From the NCBI RefSeq assembly GCF_024519285.1, contig NZ_JAMZCY010000002.1, forward strand, positions 186,001 to 250,000: DNA of 64,000 bases. The letters are read 5' to 3'. The stretch is from Cohnella sp. WQ 127256 (GTDB lineage Bacteria > Bacillota > Bacilli > Paenibacillales > Paenibacillaceae). Made by a program: the position numbers and the translations under genes. The stretch's first letter is position 1. Each line of letters begins with the position of its first letter. Shown piece by piece: positions 50,657 through 59,479 of this stretch. The notes under the pieces were generated by a model, which saw only the letters and a list, made by a program, of their open reading frames with translations, made no database searches and was not told where the DNA came from.

Positions 50657-50708
50657 AAATAGGGTTATCTCTCAGGTTCAGCTTGAACCATCGGAGATAT
50701 CCCTATTT
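50657..50708. terminator. Long hairpin terminator (family member 2)
   Basis: AAATAGGGTTATCTC at 50657-50671 and GAGATATCCCTATTT at 50694-50708 pair with one mismatch around an inner AGGTTCA/TTGAACC stem. Same design and nearly the same arms as at 21595. Confidence 0.75.
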
Positions 50709-50743
50709 GCGCTAGCTAGTCAACGCATTAACTTACATTCTAA

Positions 50744-50905
50744 TTATTCGTTTTCAGAGGAACGATTGGAAGATTGATTTTGTTCAAAAACCTCAGCGGC
50801 TTCCTCAGCGGAAAACTCCGTGTCATCCTGTCCCGGGACAGGCAATTTGTTTAAAGGAGTTGTTTGTACTTCTGCTTTAGTCTGTTCATTCTGATTATGG
50901 GTCAC
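50744..50905 (-). CDS. Small acidic hypothetical protein, 53 residues
   Basis: The GTG at 50905 lies 7 bases behind GGGAGG; the frame upstream to 50941 lacks a site. The product is hydrophilic, Glu/Gln/Asn-rich and low in complexity, with 'DDTEFSAEEAAEVFEQNQSS' near the C-terminus. It is probably unstructured and cytoplasmic. I do not recognise a family. Confidence 0.55.
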   Translation of the reverse strand: MTHNQNEQTKAEVQTTPLNKLPVPGQDDTEFSAEEAAEVFEQNQSSNRSSENE

Positions 50906-51050
50906 AGTGGGACCTCCCTTCATTTGCTGCATTTTATGCATACGAGGTTAGGTTTCCACATTAGGAATATTTTATTCCAGAATAACAGAGGATAAGGGAC
51001 GGAGTAAGAGCATCAACTGATTCAATAAGCGTTTAAAGGCAGGAACTCAA

Positions 51051-52418
51051 ATGAATAATCAGAAATCCTTACATAACAGCCAAAAAACAGATTCCAAGGA
51101 GCGCTTTACTTCAAAGGGCTTTATTTTGTCGGCTATAGGTAGCTCGGTCGGGCTTGGCAACATGTGGAAGTTCCCCTATGTGACAGGTAAATTTGGCGGT
51201 GCAGCCTTTTTCCTGCTGTTTATTATTTGTTTGATTATTGTGGGCTTACCGATTTTACTTGCAGAAATGACGATTGGTCGCGGGGGGAGAGGGAATGCTT
51301 CTGTATCCTTCTTCAACCTGTCGGGAGGGAGTAAGTATTGGGGAGCTTTCGGATTACTATCGATCCTTACTGCCTTCATGATCATGTCCTACTACTCCGT
51401 TGTTGCGGGCTGGACGCTTCATTATACGGTACAGTCGTTTACTGGCCTTTTGTTCGAAGAAGGTTCGAGCTATAAAGAGAAGTTCGAGTCGTTCACATCG
51501 GGCTACTGGCCTGTTTTGTGGCAGGGCATTATGATGCTCTTTACCGGTGGGGTTATTGTTAAAGGGATATCCGGTGGTATCGAGAAATTCAATAAAATAT
51601 TAATTCCTGGATTTCTCATCATTTTGCTTGTGCTCATGTTTCGTTCGCTCACGCTTCCAGGGGCGGCAGAAGGGGCATCCTTCTTCTTGAAGCCTGATTT
51701 TTCCAAGCTGAATGCAGAGTCTGCGCTTGTTGCTTTAGGACATTCCTTCTTTTCTTTGTCTCTTGGGATGGGGTGCATGTTAACGTATGGCTCTTATGTA
51801 AAACAGACGCAATCGCTAGGCAAGGCAACGCTAGCCATTGGCTTCGGTGATCTGTTGTATGCGCTCATTGCGGGCTTGGTCATTTTTCCTACGGTATTCT
51901 CCTACGGACTTGAACCTGGTGAAGGTGTAGGCTTGGCTTTCATGGCACTGCCTGCGGCATTCTCGCAAATGTCTTTTGGATTTTTCTTTGGGGGGTTATT
52001 CTTTCTGCTGCTAGCGATTGCGGCATTCACCTCAGCACTTTCGATCTTGGAGGTTCCGGTTTCTTATGCGATGCATAAATGGCAATGGAGCCGCAAAAAA
52101 TCCGCGATTCTCGTATCTATATTATGCTTTCTAGTCGGTATCCCCTCAGCGCTTTCTGTGGGAGGTGTTCTAGGGGACTTCGCGCCAGGAGGTAAAACGA
52201 TTTTTGATTGGATGGACTTCATTACCTCGTATGTTCTAATGCCCTTCGGTGGATTACTTGTGACTTTGTTTACGGGTTATGTGTGGAAGAAGGCCGGAGA
52301 TGAGGCGGGGTTGAAGGGCTTCTCGTATAAAGCATGGATATTCTTATTAAGAGTAGTGGCTCCAATTCTCATCGTATGCGTGTTCTTGTACTCGGTAGGA
52401 TTAATTCAGTTTACTTAG
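51051..52418 (+). CDS. Neurotransmitter:sodium symporter (NSS) family transporter
   Basis: 455 residues, ATG with AGGAA upstream. About eleven to twelve membrane segments, as in YocR and MhsT. The first two helices contain 'FILSAIGSSVGLGNMWKFPY' and 'NGxxxF'-like 'GKFGGAAFFLLF', which build the sodium and substrate sites. 'SYYSVVAGWTLHY' is helix 3. It should import an amino acid with sodium. There is no neighbour that hints at the substrate. Confidence 0.9.
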   Translation: MNNQKSLHNSQKTDSKERFTSKGFILSAIGSSVGLGNMWKFPYVTGKFGGAAFFLLFIICLIIVGLPILLAEMTIGRGGRGNASVSFFNLSGGSKYWGAFGLLSILTAFMIMSYYSVVAGWTLHYTVQSFTGLLFEEGSSYKEKFESFTSGYWPVLWQGIMMLFTGGVIVKGISGGIEKFNKILIPGFLIILLVLMFRSLTLPGAAEGASFFLKPDFSKLNAESALVALGHSFFSLSLGMGCMLTYGSYVKQTQSLGKATLAIGFGDLLYALIAGLVIFPTVFSYGLEPGEGVGLAFMALPAAFSQMSFGFFFGGLFFLLLAIAAFTSALSILEVPVSYAMHKWQWSRKKSAILVSILCFLVGIPSALSVGGVLGDFAPGGKTIFDWMDFITSYVLMPFGGLLVTLFTGYVWKKAGDEAGLKGFSYKAWIFLLRVVAPILIVCVFLYSVGLIQFT

Positions 52419-52444
52419 ACCTGCAGTAAATTAGTATATTCGAC

Positions 52445-52473
52445 AAAGCGTTCGACTAAAAGAACGTTTTTTT
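52445..52473 (+). terminator. Terminator of the NSS transporter gene
   Basis: AAAGCGTTC pairs with GAACGTTTT around GACTAAAA, followed by more T. Confidence 0.8.
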
Positions 52474-52557
52474 GTATTTGTGCGCAACTTTTTTTCCATA
52501 GAGGGGGTCTAATCCTTATAGGTAACATCTACTAACTAGACAAAGAAGGTAAATAAC

Positions 52558-54570
52558 TTGAAAAAATGGATAATGATTTTATTAGTAGCCATCATGCTCG
52601 TTCCTACTACAGCTCTCCCAGCTTCGGCTGCATCAACAACTACAACAGCAAAAGCTGATCAAGATGTCTTGGTCCTTACACGCAACTCGAACAAAGTTAC
52701 GCTAAACGGGAAAGCAGGCAAATTAGCTCAACCTCTTGCTGAGAAGAAGGGTGTCACCTATGTGCCAGCAAGATCCTTGGCGGATCAAATCTATGCAAAA
52801 GTAAGCTATGACGCCAAGAAGAAAGAGTATACGATTAAGAATGAAGTCACAGACATCCGTCTAACTGTTGGTCGTAAGAACTATTCCGTTAATGGTACGG
52901 TTTATCAAGGGAATGCCGCTTATGTAGAGAAGGGGACATTAATGGTTCCTTTACAGCTCTACGTAATGAATTTTGGACTTAAAATGGATACGAATAGTAA
53001 AGCTAAGACGATCACTTTGATGTGGAATGTATTACCCGTAGCCAAGTTTGCTGTAACCCCAACTGAGGTTTATGCTCAGCAGACTCCAGTTAGCTACAAG
53101 AGTATGGCTTACCATCCCAAAGGTCTGTCTATCGTAGATGAGCGTTGGGAAGGTAACCTAGAAATATTTGATCAAGCGGGTGAAGCTAAGATCACACATT
53201 GGGTGCAAGATGCGAAAGGTGTCTGGAGCGAACCTTATACCGTTTCCATAACAGTAAGACCTCCTAACCAACCGCCAGTTGCTAATTTTGTAACAGATAA
53301 GACCTCTTATAAAATTGGTGAATGGATTAATTACAGCGATCTAAGTACGGATGATGAGAACCGGATTACAAATGTAAGCTGGGTTAACCGCGAGGACGGC
53401 TTTTTCCAAGCAGGGGAGCAGACGGTTTCGATTATCGTAACAGACGCTCATGGAGAAGTTAGCGAGTACAGCCAGAAGATTATGATTGAAGATGTCGTAC
53501 TCCACACGAAAGAGCAATTCCCGATTGTGTATAGTAACGTTGGAGATAAAATTGAGATGAACGGGAAAGCTGTCGTGGATTTACCTACAATTCCGTATAC
53601 GGTCAATTCTTATCATCAAACGCTAATGCGCAGTAACAGTCCTGAATTAATTAAGGAAGATGGTATTTACTATACGGATACCGCAACTGATAAAGTACGC
53701 TTTCTCGTTCATAATGAGAACAGTACAACGGTAGCTAAGCGAGTATACGTAATCGCAACGAATAATAATGCGGAAGCTGCTGAAGTTTATGTGGACAATG
53801 TTGGAGTGGGTGGACCTAGTCTCTATGTGTCTAGTACGGGTAAGCAGGCTGTCGGCAAATTCCTTGAATCCCGTCAGACGATGAAGCCTTCTGTGAAGAT
53901 TGATATTCCTGCAGGTGAGAGTCGTATGCTGTTTCCTGAACAGAGCGCAAATCCACTTAATCCTGGGTATGTCCTGACTCTGTATGGAGATGTTCATACG
54001 GATTCCATGATTCAATTTAGTGTTGTAGTTGTCGGTGCGGATGAAGATGTGATTAAGCGACTACCCGAATTACCGTTGTTGAATCGGGATGGCAAGCACA
54101 TTCGGGGTACGTTCGAAATGGCTAATCGCAGCATCGTAGTCAACAAACCTATCGGTGAAATCAAAGAACGGATGATTGTGGCTGACAAGGTTGTTGATTC
54201 TCGACTATCCGGTACGGATATGACGAATGGTGATACCATGTCGAACGATGGAAATAATGGAGCACTTTACATGATGACGTTCACCAATGTCCTGCCGAAT
54301 ACAGCAATTCTCATCAATCCACGCGGTGGACACTATTCCGGTGCATTTAACGTCAATGGGCAAATCGTATATACGACGGCAAAAAGCATACTAAAAAATG
54401 CCAACGAAAGTGCCATTCTATACAAAACCGGAGATGTGGCGGAGAATGTATCGATCGTATTCACCCCGGCATCGGGCAGTAATCTGCCGATCAATCTGTT
54501 ATTTATTCCTCTTGCCGGTGAACAGCCGGTTAAAGCTGAGGGTGAACAGCCGATTAAAATTGGAGAATAG
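52558..54570 (+). CDS. Secreted stalk/PKD-domain protein, 670 residues
   Basis: TTG start with GAAGGTAA upstream. Signal peptide ends 'LPASAAS'. Residues 35-160 are copper-amine-oxidase-N units ('VTYVPARSLADQIYAKVSYD', 'LMVPLQLYVMNFGLKMD'). Residues 165-325 are two PKD-like domains ('PPVANFVTDKTSYKIGEWIN'). Residues 330-660 form an uncharacterised beta-rich domain that ends with 'LLFIPLAGEQPVKAEGEQPI', a short repeat tail. No membrane anchor or SLH domain is present. It is 126 bases before the NodB gene, probably in one unit. Function unknown, possibly glycan binding. Confidence 0.75.
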   Translation: MKKWIMILLVAIMLVPTTALPASAASTTTTAKADQDVLVLTRNSNKVTLNGKAGKLAQPLAEKKGVTYVPARSLADQIYAKVSYDAKKKEYTIKNEVTDIRLTVGRKNYSVNGTVYQGNAAYVEKGTLMVPLQLYVMNFGLKMDTNSKAKTITLMWNVLPVAKFAVTPTEVYAQQTPVSYKSMAYHPKGLSIVDERWEGNLEIFDQAGEAKITHWVQDAKGVWSEPYTVSITVRPPNQPPVANFVTDKTSYKIGEWINYSDLSTDDENRITNVSWVNREDGFFQAGEQTVSIIVTDAHGEVSEYSQKIMIEDVVLHTKEQFPIVYSNVGDKIEMNGKAVVDLPTIPYTVNSYHQTLMRSNSPELIKEDGIYYTDTATDKVRFLVHNENSTTVAKRVYVIATNNNAEAAEVYVDNVGVGGPSLYVSSTGKQAVGKFLESRQTMKPSVKIDIPAGESRMLFPEQSANPLNPGYVLTLYGDVHTDSMIQFSVVVVGADEDVIKRLPELPLLNRDGKHIRGTFEMANRSIVVNKPIGEIKERMIVADKVVDSRLSGTDMTNGDTMSNDGNNGALYMMTFTNVLPNTAILINPRGGHYSGAFNVNGQIVYTTAKSILKNANESAILYKTGDVAENVSIVFTPASGSNLPINLLFIPLAGEQPVKAEGEQPIKIGE

Positions 54571-54696
54571 GCAAGCTTCTCGGATTCGAATTGTTCTCTG
54601 GAAAGGTTTTTTAGCTAGTAGAAGATATCCCTTTTTGGTATGCTATTAAGGGATTCCTGATGTCCTGGGAGTTGTGAGAAGAGAGGGTGTTACCTT

Positions 54697-55917
54697 TTGA
54701 TTGGAAAAGTGACTGCCAAGCTGCTTGTGAAGCTGCTGGTTATTGGTTTATTACTTCAATCTGTAAACTTCAGCACGGTAGAGGCGGCATCTTCGAAGAA
54801 GCTGATGAAGATAGAATGGATGGGACAAACGTCTGTTAAGCAGCAAGAGGTCTTATTCACTAATAATACCTACTACGCCTCAGCTGAACTATTGAAGCAA
54901 TGGGGATTGGGCGTATCCTTTAGTAACAAGAAGATCACCTTAAGACAAAGTAAAAGTGCAGAGAAATTGACATTCAATCCTGTCTATTATGACAATAAAG
55001 TCATCGTCCTTATGTATCACAACATTACAGAGGGGCCGGAAAGACAGAGCGAGCTACCGGTTGCCATGTTCCGTAAGCAAATGGCGGCACTAGCGGATAA
55101 CGGCTTTCATGTCATTAGTATGGATGAGTATGTTGGTTTTATGCTGGAAGGTAAAGCGATACCGTCCAACGCTGTATTGATTACGTTTGATGATGGGTAC
55201 GAAACCTTCTATAAATACGCGTATCCAATTCTTAAAGAGTACAAATTTCCAGCGACTAACTTCGTCATTGTGAAATGGGTCGACGAGCCTTTCGGAAGAC
55301 CGAAGATGTCGTGGGATCAAATGCGTGAAATGCAAAAGGACGGTATGAGCTTCTATAGTCATACCTATGAAAGTCACGTGTATAAGCCTGTCGATGGTAA
55401 AGGGAAAGAAAAGCCAGCATTAGCGAACCGACTGTATAATAAGAAAACGAAAACAATCGAAACCTTGTCCGAGTATCGTGCTCGCGTGAAGAGCGACTTA
55501 GAGAATGCAGAGCGTCGACTAAAGGCAGAGCTCGGTAATAAGCTGGGAATTATCGCATTTCCTTATGGTGCATACAACGATGACGTCCTAAAGCTGTGCA
55601 AAGAGGCTGGCATTAAACTGATGTTCACAATCAAGCCGGGAATTAACACCCAGAAGAACATCAATGCCTTCCGGATTAATGCCGGTGATAAGAATAACGA
55701 TGGTAAAGTTATGGTAGCTAAGATGAAGAATGGGATGACTCAGCGGGTTGAACCATCGATCAAGGTTATTTTTGAGAATCGACAAATTAACTTCCCAAGC
55801 CAGCAGCCGATCATCCTTGGCAATCGTGTGTGGTTTCCACTTAAGGAAACGGCAACGATGTTTGGATTGACCTACACGTTGGATGAGGAAAATAGGACGT
55901 TGAAGTTTAACAAGTAA
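54697..55917 (+). CDS. Secreted polysaccharide deacetylase (NodB) with split stalk domain
   Basis: 406 residues, TTG start with GAGAGGGTG 7 bases upstream. Signal peptide to about 'VEAASSK'. The NodB domain (about 100-300) has motif 1 'VLITFDDGYETFYKYAYPIL' (catalytic and metal Asp), motif 2 'SHTYESH' and motif 3 'IIAFPYGAYNDDVL'. It would remove acetyl groups from N-acetylglucosamine polymers or peptidoglycan. Residues 45-90 and 360-406 look like the two halves of a stalk unit ('YYASAELLKQWGLGVSF'; 'VWFPLKETATMFGLTYTLDE') on either side of the enzyme. It is extracellular. Confidence 0.88.
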   Translation: MIGKVTAKLLVKLLVIGLLLQSVNFSTVEAASSKKLMKIEWMGQTSVKQQEVLFTNNTYYASAELLKQWGLGVSFSNKKITLRQSKSAEKLTFNPVYYDNKVIVLMYHNITEGPERQSELPVAMFRKQMAALADNGFHVISMDEYVGFMLEGKAIPSNAVLITFDDGYETFYKYAYPILKEYKFPATNFVIVKWVDEPFGRPKMSWDQMREMQKDGMSFYSHTYESHVYKPVDGKGKEKPALANRLYNKKTKTIETLSEYRARVKSDLENAERRLKAELGNKLGIIAFPYGAYNDDVLKLCKEAGIKLMFTIKPGINTQKNINAFRINAGDKNNDGKVMVAKMKNGMTQRVEPSIKVIFENRQINFPSQQPIILGNRVWFPLKETATMFGLTYTLDEENRTLKFNK

Positions 55918-55950
55918 GCTGGGTAATTGATACGGATAGGATAACAAGTG

Positions 55951-55985
55951 AAAATGCACCTCCCCACGAGTGGGGGGTGCATTTT
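55951..55985. terminator. Bidirectional terminator
   Basis: AAAATGCACC, TCCCCAC and their complements through GGTGCATTTT make a 16-bp stem with A and T tails on the two sides. It lies between the convergent deacetylase and YesN-like genes. Confidence 0.85.
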
Positions 55986-55988
55986 GTG

Positions 55989-57545
55989 TTAGGGCTGATT
56001 CTGGCTTCGAAACTCTGACGGAGTTAGGCCAGCTATGAGTTTGAATACTTTGGAGAAATAATGTCGATCCATATAACCGACGATTTCTGATATGTCCTTA
56101 ATCGGAATTTCTGGGTGATCTTTAAGCAGTTCTTTCGCTTTGGCGATGCGGAGATCTGTGAAATATTCTACAAATGAACTGCCGCAGTATATACGAAACA
56201 GATTACATAAATACGTGCTGGAGATGTTGAATTCCTTCGTTAAGATGAGGAGATTCAAGGGCTCACCCAAGTTGTCCATAATAAACTTCTGGATGCGATG
56301 GAATAAAGCTTCGCCCTTCTTCTCACTTGGCTGATCTGCAGCCTGAACGAAGGATTGGAGCCAATCAACGAAAGCTTCTCCCGCTTCCGTGAAGTTCGAG
56401 GAGGAGAATAATAGATCATGAATGGAATGCTCCATTTCTTTGCGCGTTAACGGATCTTGATGACTGAGTAAGATTCCGATCGCATCCACGACCTTCCTCA
56501 AATTCATCTCGATATTGACGGAGGGACAGCGTTCAGCTTCCCAAACAGAGAACAATTGAAGAACAGCGTCTCTGATCCCCTGCCAATCCTTATTATTACT
56601 GAGGTAGTTAAAAGTCTTCTCCTGTACAGAAGACAGGACGGTGTACTCCACACTATTGTTCTTCTCCATGTGATTAGGAAGGAGCAAGACATTCATCCCT
56701 ATGACTTGATGCTTATTCAGGCTTCGAGATAACTTCTTGATGGCTTCTCTTATATCTGCCGCCTCTTGCACCAGAGAGGAGATCGCTGCAATAGCGGAGG
56801 ATTGAGGGGTAGAATAGCGGTTTAGAAGGTGTTCTCCAATGCTCTTCATCTTGAAGCCGTCGTAATTCTGTAAAGCGAATATAAACAGAAGACCTTGTTT
56901 ATTCGCATTCGGAAATAGCCAGACCTCATCCCCTTTATTCAGCATACTGCGAATGGGCTCGGTAGTGTCAGAATCCATTCCAATATGGGCGTCGTAGAGT
57001 AAGGGGTTGAACTGGAATTCACTACTGTTTACTGCGATAACTCCGTAATGGTGGGAAGGGGATAAACCATCCGTAAACAGCCCGTTGTCTTTAGTATAGG
57101 AGGAGGCTTCTCCCTTCTCAATGAGGGTCTGTAGAAGGTCCCTTTGTTGTTGATAAACGTTGTGATTCATCTGGTCGAGGGTTTGGGTCAGTACTTCTAA
57201 TACGGCATTGGTTTCTATAGGCTTGATTAAATAATCCACCACGTTTGCTCTTAGGGCAGAGCGAGCATAATCGAAGGAGGGATAACCGCTTACAATAATC
57301 ACTTTGATAAGGGGCCAATCCTCACGGATTTTTTGCGCAAGCTCTAATCCATCCATCGCATTCATCCGGATATCTGTAAAGATCAAATCGGGTAGGGTTA
57401 CAGGAATTTGTGCTAGAGCTCTCTCTGCACTGTAGCATTCGGATACAAAATTCGCTGCACATTCCAATTGTTCGCAACAGTCTTGTATGATCTCTTTTAA
57501 GTGGTATAGGAAGACGGGTTCGTCATCGACAAGCATAATTCTCAT
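55989..57545 (-). CDS. YesN-type response regulator with AraC DNA-binding domain
   Basis: 518 residues. Receiver domain at 1-125 with 'IMLVDDEPVFLYHLKEII', Asp in 'LIFTDIRMNAMDG' and Lys in 'DYLIKPIE'. A long linker domain (about 140-400) follows. The AraC-type double helix-turn-helix is at about 415-515: 'LNLLILTKEFNISSTYLCNL' and 'IPIKDISEIVGYMDRHYFSK'. Its start overlaps the kinase stop by four bases. It should activate the divergently oriented sugar ABC operon. Confidence 0.9.
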   Translation of the reverse strand: MRIMLVDDEPVFLYHLKEIIQDCCEQLECAANFVSECYSAERALAQIPVTLPDLIFTDIRMNAMDGLELAQKIREDWPLIKVIIVSGYPSFDYARSALRANVVDYLIKPIETNAVLEVLTQTLDQMNHNVYQQQRDLLQTLIEKGEASSYTKDNGLFTDGLSPSHHYGVIAVNSSEFQFNPLLYDAHIGMDSDTTEPIRSMLNKGDEVWLFPNANKQGLLFIFALQNYDGFKMKSIGEHLLNRYSTPQSSAIAAISSLVQEAADIREAIKKLSRSLNKHQVIGMNVLLLPNHMEKNNSVEYTVLSSVQEKTFNYLSNNKDWQGIRDAVLQLFSVWEAERCPSVNIEMNLRKVVDAIGILLSHQDPLTRKEMEHSIHDLLFSSSNFTEAGEAFVDWLQSFVQAADQPSEKKGEALFHRIQKFIMDNLGEPLNLLILTKEFNISSTYLCNLFRIYCGSSFVEYFTDLRIAKAKELLKDHPEIPIKDISEIVGYMDRHYFSKVFKLIAGLTPSEFRSQNQP

Positions 57546-59332
57546 GTGATTTCCTCCTGCTGTGTGGTCAATAAACCTTGGAAAGCTACGTATGCCCCAC
57601 CTTCTGAATGGTTTCCTATGGAATAGAAGAAGTTATTTTTATATAGGAGCTTCAGTCTCGCGAGCGTGCTGATGAGCCCCATGCCGCCTAGGACTAAGGA
57701 TTGGGAAGGCTCGGTGTGATGAATCTCAAGGTGATCCATGTAATCTTGGATTCTATGATTAAGCTGCCTAAGCATTTCTTCGGAGAAGCCTTTGCCATTA
57801 TCACGGATTTCAATCTCCCAGCGGTCGAAGATTACCCTTCCCTTAATGGTAATACAAAGCTGTTGGATTTCTTCGTGAAGACCATGATGAATACAATTCT
57901 CGACTATCGGTTGAATAGTCAGCTTGGGAAACGAGAGTTCAATCATATCCGCAGGAATATCAAGGTTATAATCTAGCCTGTGCATATATCGGGACTTCAT
58001 TAAGTTTAAGTAATTTTCTGAGAAAATGATCTCCCGTTGAAGCGGTGCGGTAGGAGAGTCCGTAGAGATGGCATATCGCATAAATTGAGAGAGCTTCCGG
58101 CTAATCTCTGCTACAGAGGACGAATCCTTTTTGTCAGCCATTATCGTGATGACGCTTAACATATTAAATAAAAAGTGAGGATTAATTTGCGCCTGCAAAG
58201 TCTGGAAATGGGATTGAAGCTGTAAAGTTCGGAAATGGAGCTTATCATCCATAGATTGCTTCAATCGGGTATTCATCTTTTGGAACGATCGACGTAGGGA
58301 TTCGATCTCATTCATTTTGTATTTGTTCTCGATAAGCAGCTCTTGTTCATCATCTATCGTGACCCCATCCATGACATGCTTTAAAGAGGTGATCGGGCGA
58401 GTCAATAGCTTGGCTAGTAAGTAATAAAAGGCGACCGAGATCACAATTAGAAGAATGACCGCGAGAATCATAACGTTACGGAAAACGCGTAAAGGCGTAA
58501 ATAATTGCTTTTCCGGAACGAGGGTGACTACCGAAAATGCTGGGATTTCCGTCCGTTGTGTAGCTGCAAATAAGCCATTTACCTGAATGGTGTTTGTGTC
58601 ACTATTGCGAGCAGTTAACTGACCGAGATGATCTATAGTCTTATTTGCTTCATCAAGCGTGCCTTTGCTCGTATATATAACCTTCCCTTGATGGACAATA
58701 TAAATGGAAGATCCCGCTATTGCATTTGACTTTTCGAAGTCAATCAGTGTATTAGGCTTAAGCACGGCTTCCAAATAACCTAAATCGAACATCCCCCATT
58801 GTAGTTTTCGCATGAGAGAGAAAGTAGGGGGTGAACCTTTGCTAGTCAATATCGCTCCTCCCTTAGCGGCATCGGCTTCACTAGAAGTTTCATGGGTTTG
58901 TGAGATTCGAATAGACGACTCCGCCTCGAACTTAGAGAAGAGTACGCCGTTTTCCGTGTACAAATTCAGATGGTCTATACTTTTGTATACGTTGGTAGAA
59001 ATCATCATGAAGTTATCGATGGACTTTCTGGCCTGCAGAGCGACATTCGTATTATCCATATCCCGTTGAATTCGCAAATATTCTGCTAGTGTGGAACGAG
59101 AATTATCATAACTGTTGTATAACTGAAAAGTCATATTATTGAACATATTAAGCTGCGAGGATAGATTACTAGCCGTGCTGCCTGACAACTGCTCGACGCT
59201 TGTAACGATACTTTGTTGAATATTATTTTTGAAATAAAAGTACATAGGGAAACTGATCGATAGCATTAAAGTAATCAACGTAAGCGAATACACAAAGAAT
59301 AGTTTGGTGCGGAAGCTTCTCAAGCTGTTCAC
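57542..59332 (-). CDS. YesM-type sensor histidine kinase
   Basis: 596 residues. A first membrane helix (about 12-32), a large extracellular sensor with a Cache-like fold (about 35-285), a second helix (about 290-312), a HAMP linker ('AKLLTRPITSLKHVMDGVTI'), the His_kinase domain with 'LQAQINPHFLFNMLSVITIM' (phospho-acceptor His), and a HATPase with 'QPIVENCIHHGLHEEI' and 'DNGKGFSEEM'. It is the usual partner of YesN. It is transcribed away from the solute-binding protein gene, which suggests it senses the same sugar. Confidence 0.92.
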   Translation of the reverse strand: MNSLRSFRTKLFFVYSLTLITLMLSISFPMYFYFKNNIQQSIVTSVEQLSGSTASNLSSQLNMFNNMTFQLYNSYDNSRSTLAEYLRIQRDMDNTNVALQARKSIDNFMMISTNVYKSIDHLNLYTENGVLFSKFEAESSIRISQTHETSSEADAAKGGAILTSKGSPPTFSLMRKLQWGMFDLGYLEAVLKPNTLIDFEKSNAIAGSSIYIVHQGKVIYTSKGTLDEANKTIDHLGQLTARNSDTNTIQVNGLFAATQRTEIPAFSVVTLVPEKQLFTPLRVFRNVMILAVILLIVISVAFYYLLAKLLTRPITSLKHVMDGVTIDDEQELLIENKYKMNEIESLRRSFQKMNTRLKQSMDDKLHFRTLQLQSHFQTLQAQINPHFLFNMLSVITIMADKKDSSSVAEISRKLSQFMRYAISTDSPTAPLQREIIFSENYLNLMKSRYMHRLDYNLDIPADMIELSFPKLTIQPIVENCIHHGLHEEIQQLCITIKGRVIFDRWEIEIRDNGKGFSEEMLRQLNHRIQDYMDHLEIHHTEPSQSLVLGGMGLISTLARLKLLYKNNFFYSIGNHSEGGAYVAFQGLLTTQQEEIT

Positions 59333-59479
59333 TCTCCTTCTTCCATCATATCAAACTTTCGCAGGGAGTTCGTTTAATATATTCCCCCTCTTTGTGTAAG
59401 AATCGCCATTTACGTTGTTGTCATGAAAGGGCTATCATTGCTATGCAAGCAGCGAATAATATTAGGGGGAAACAACAAC

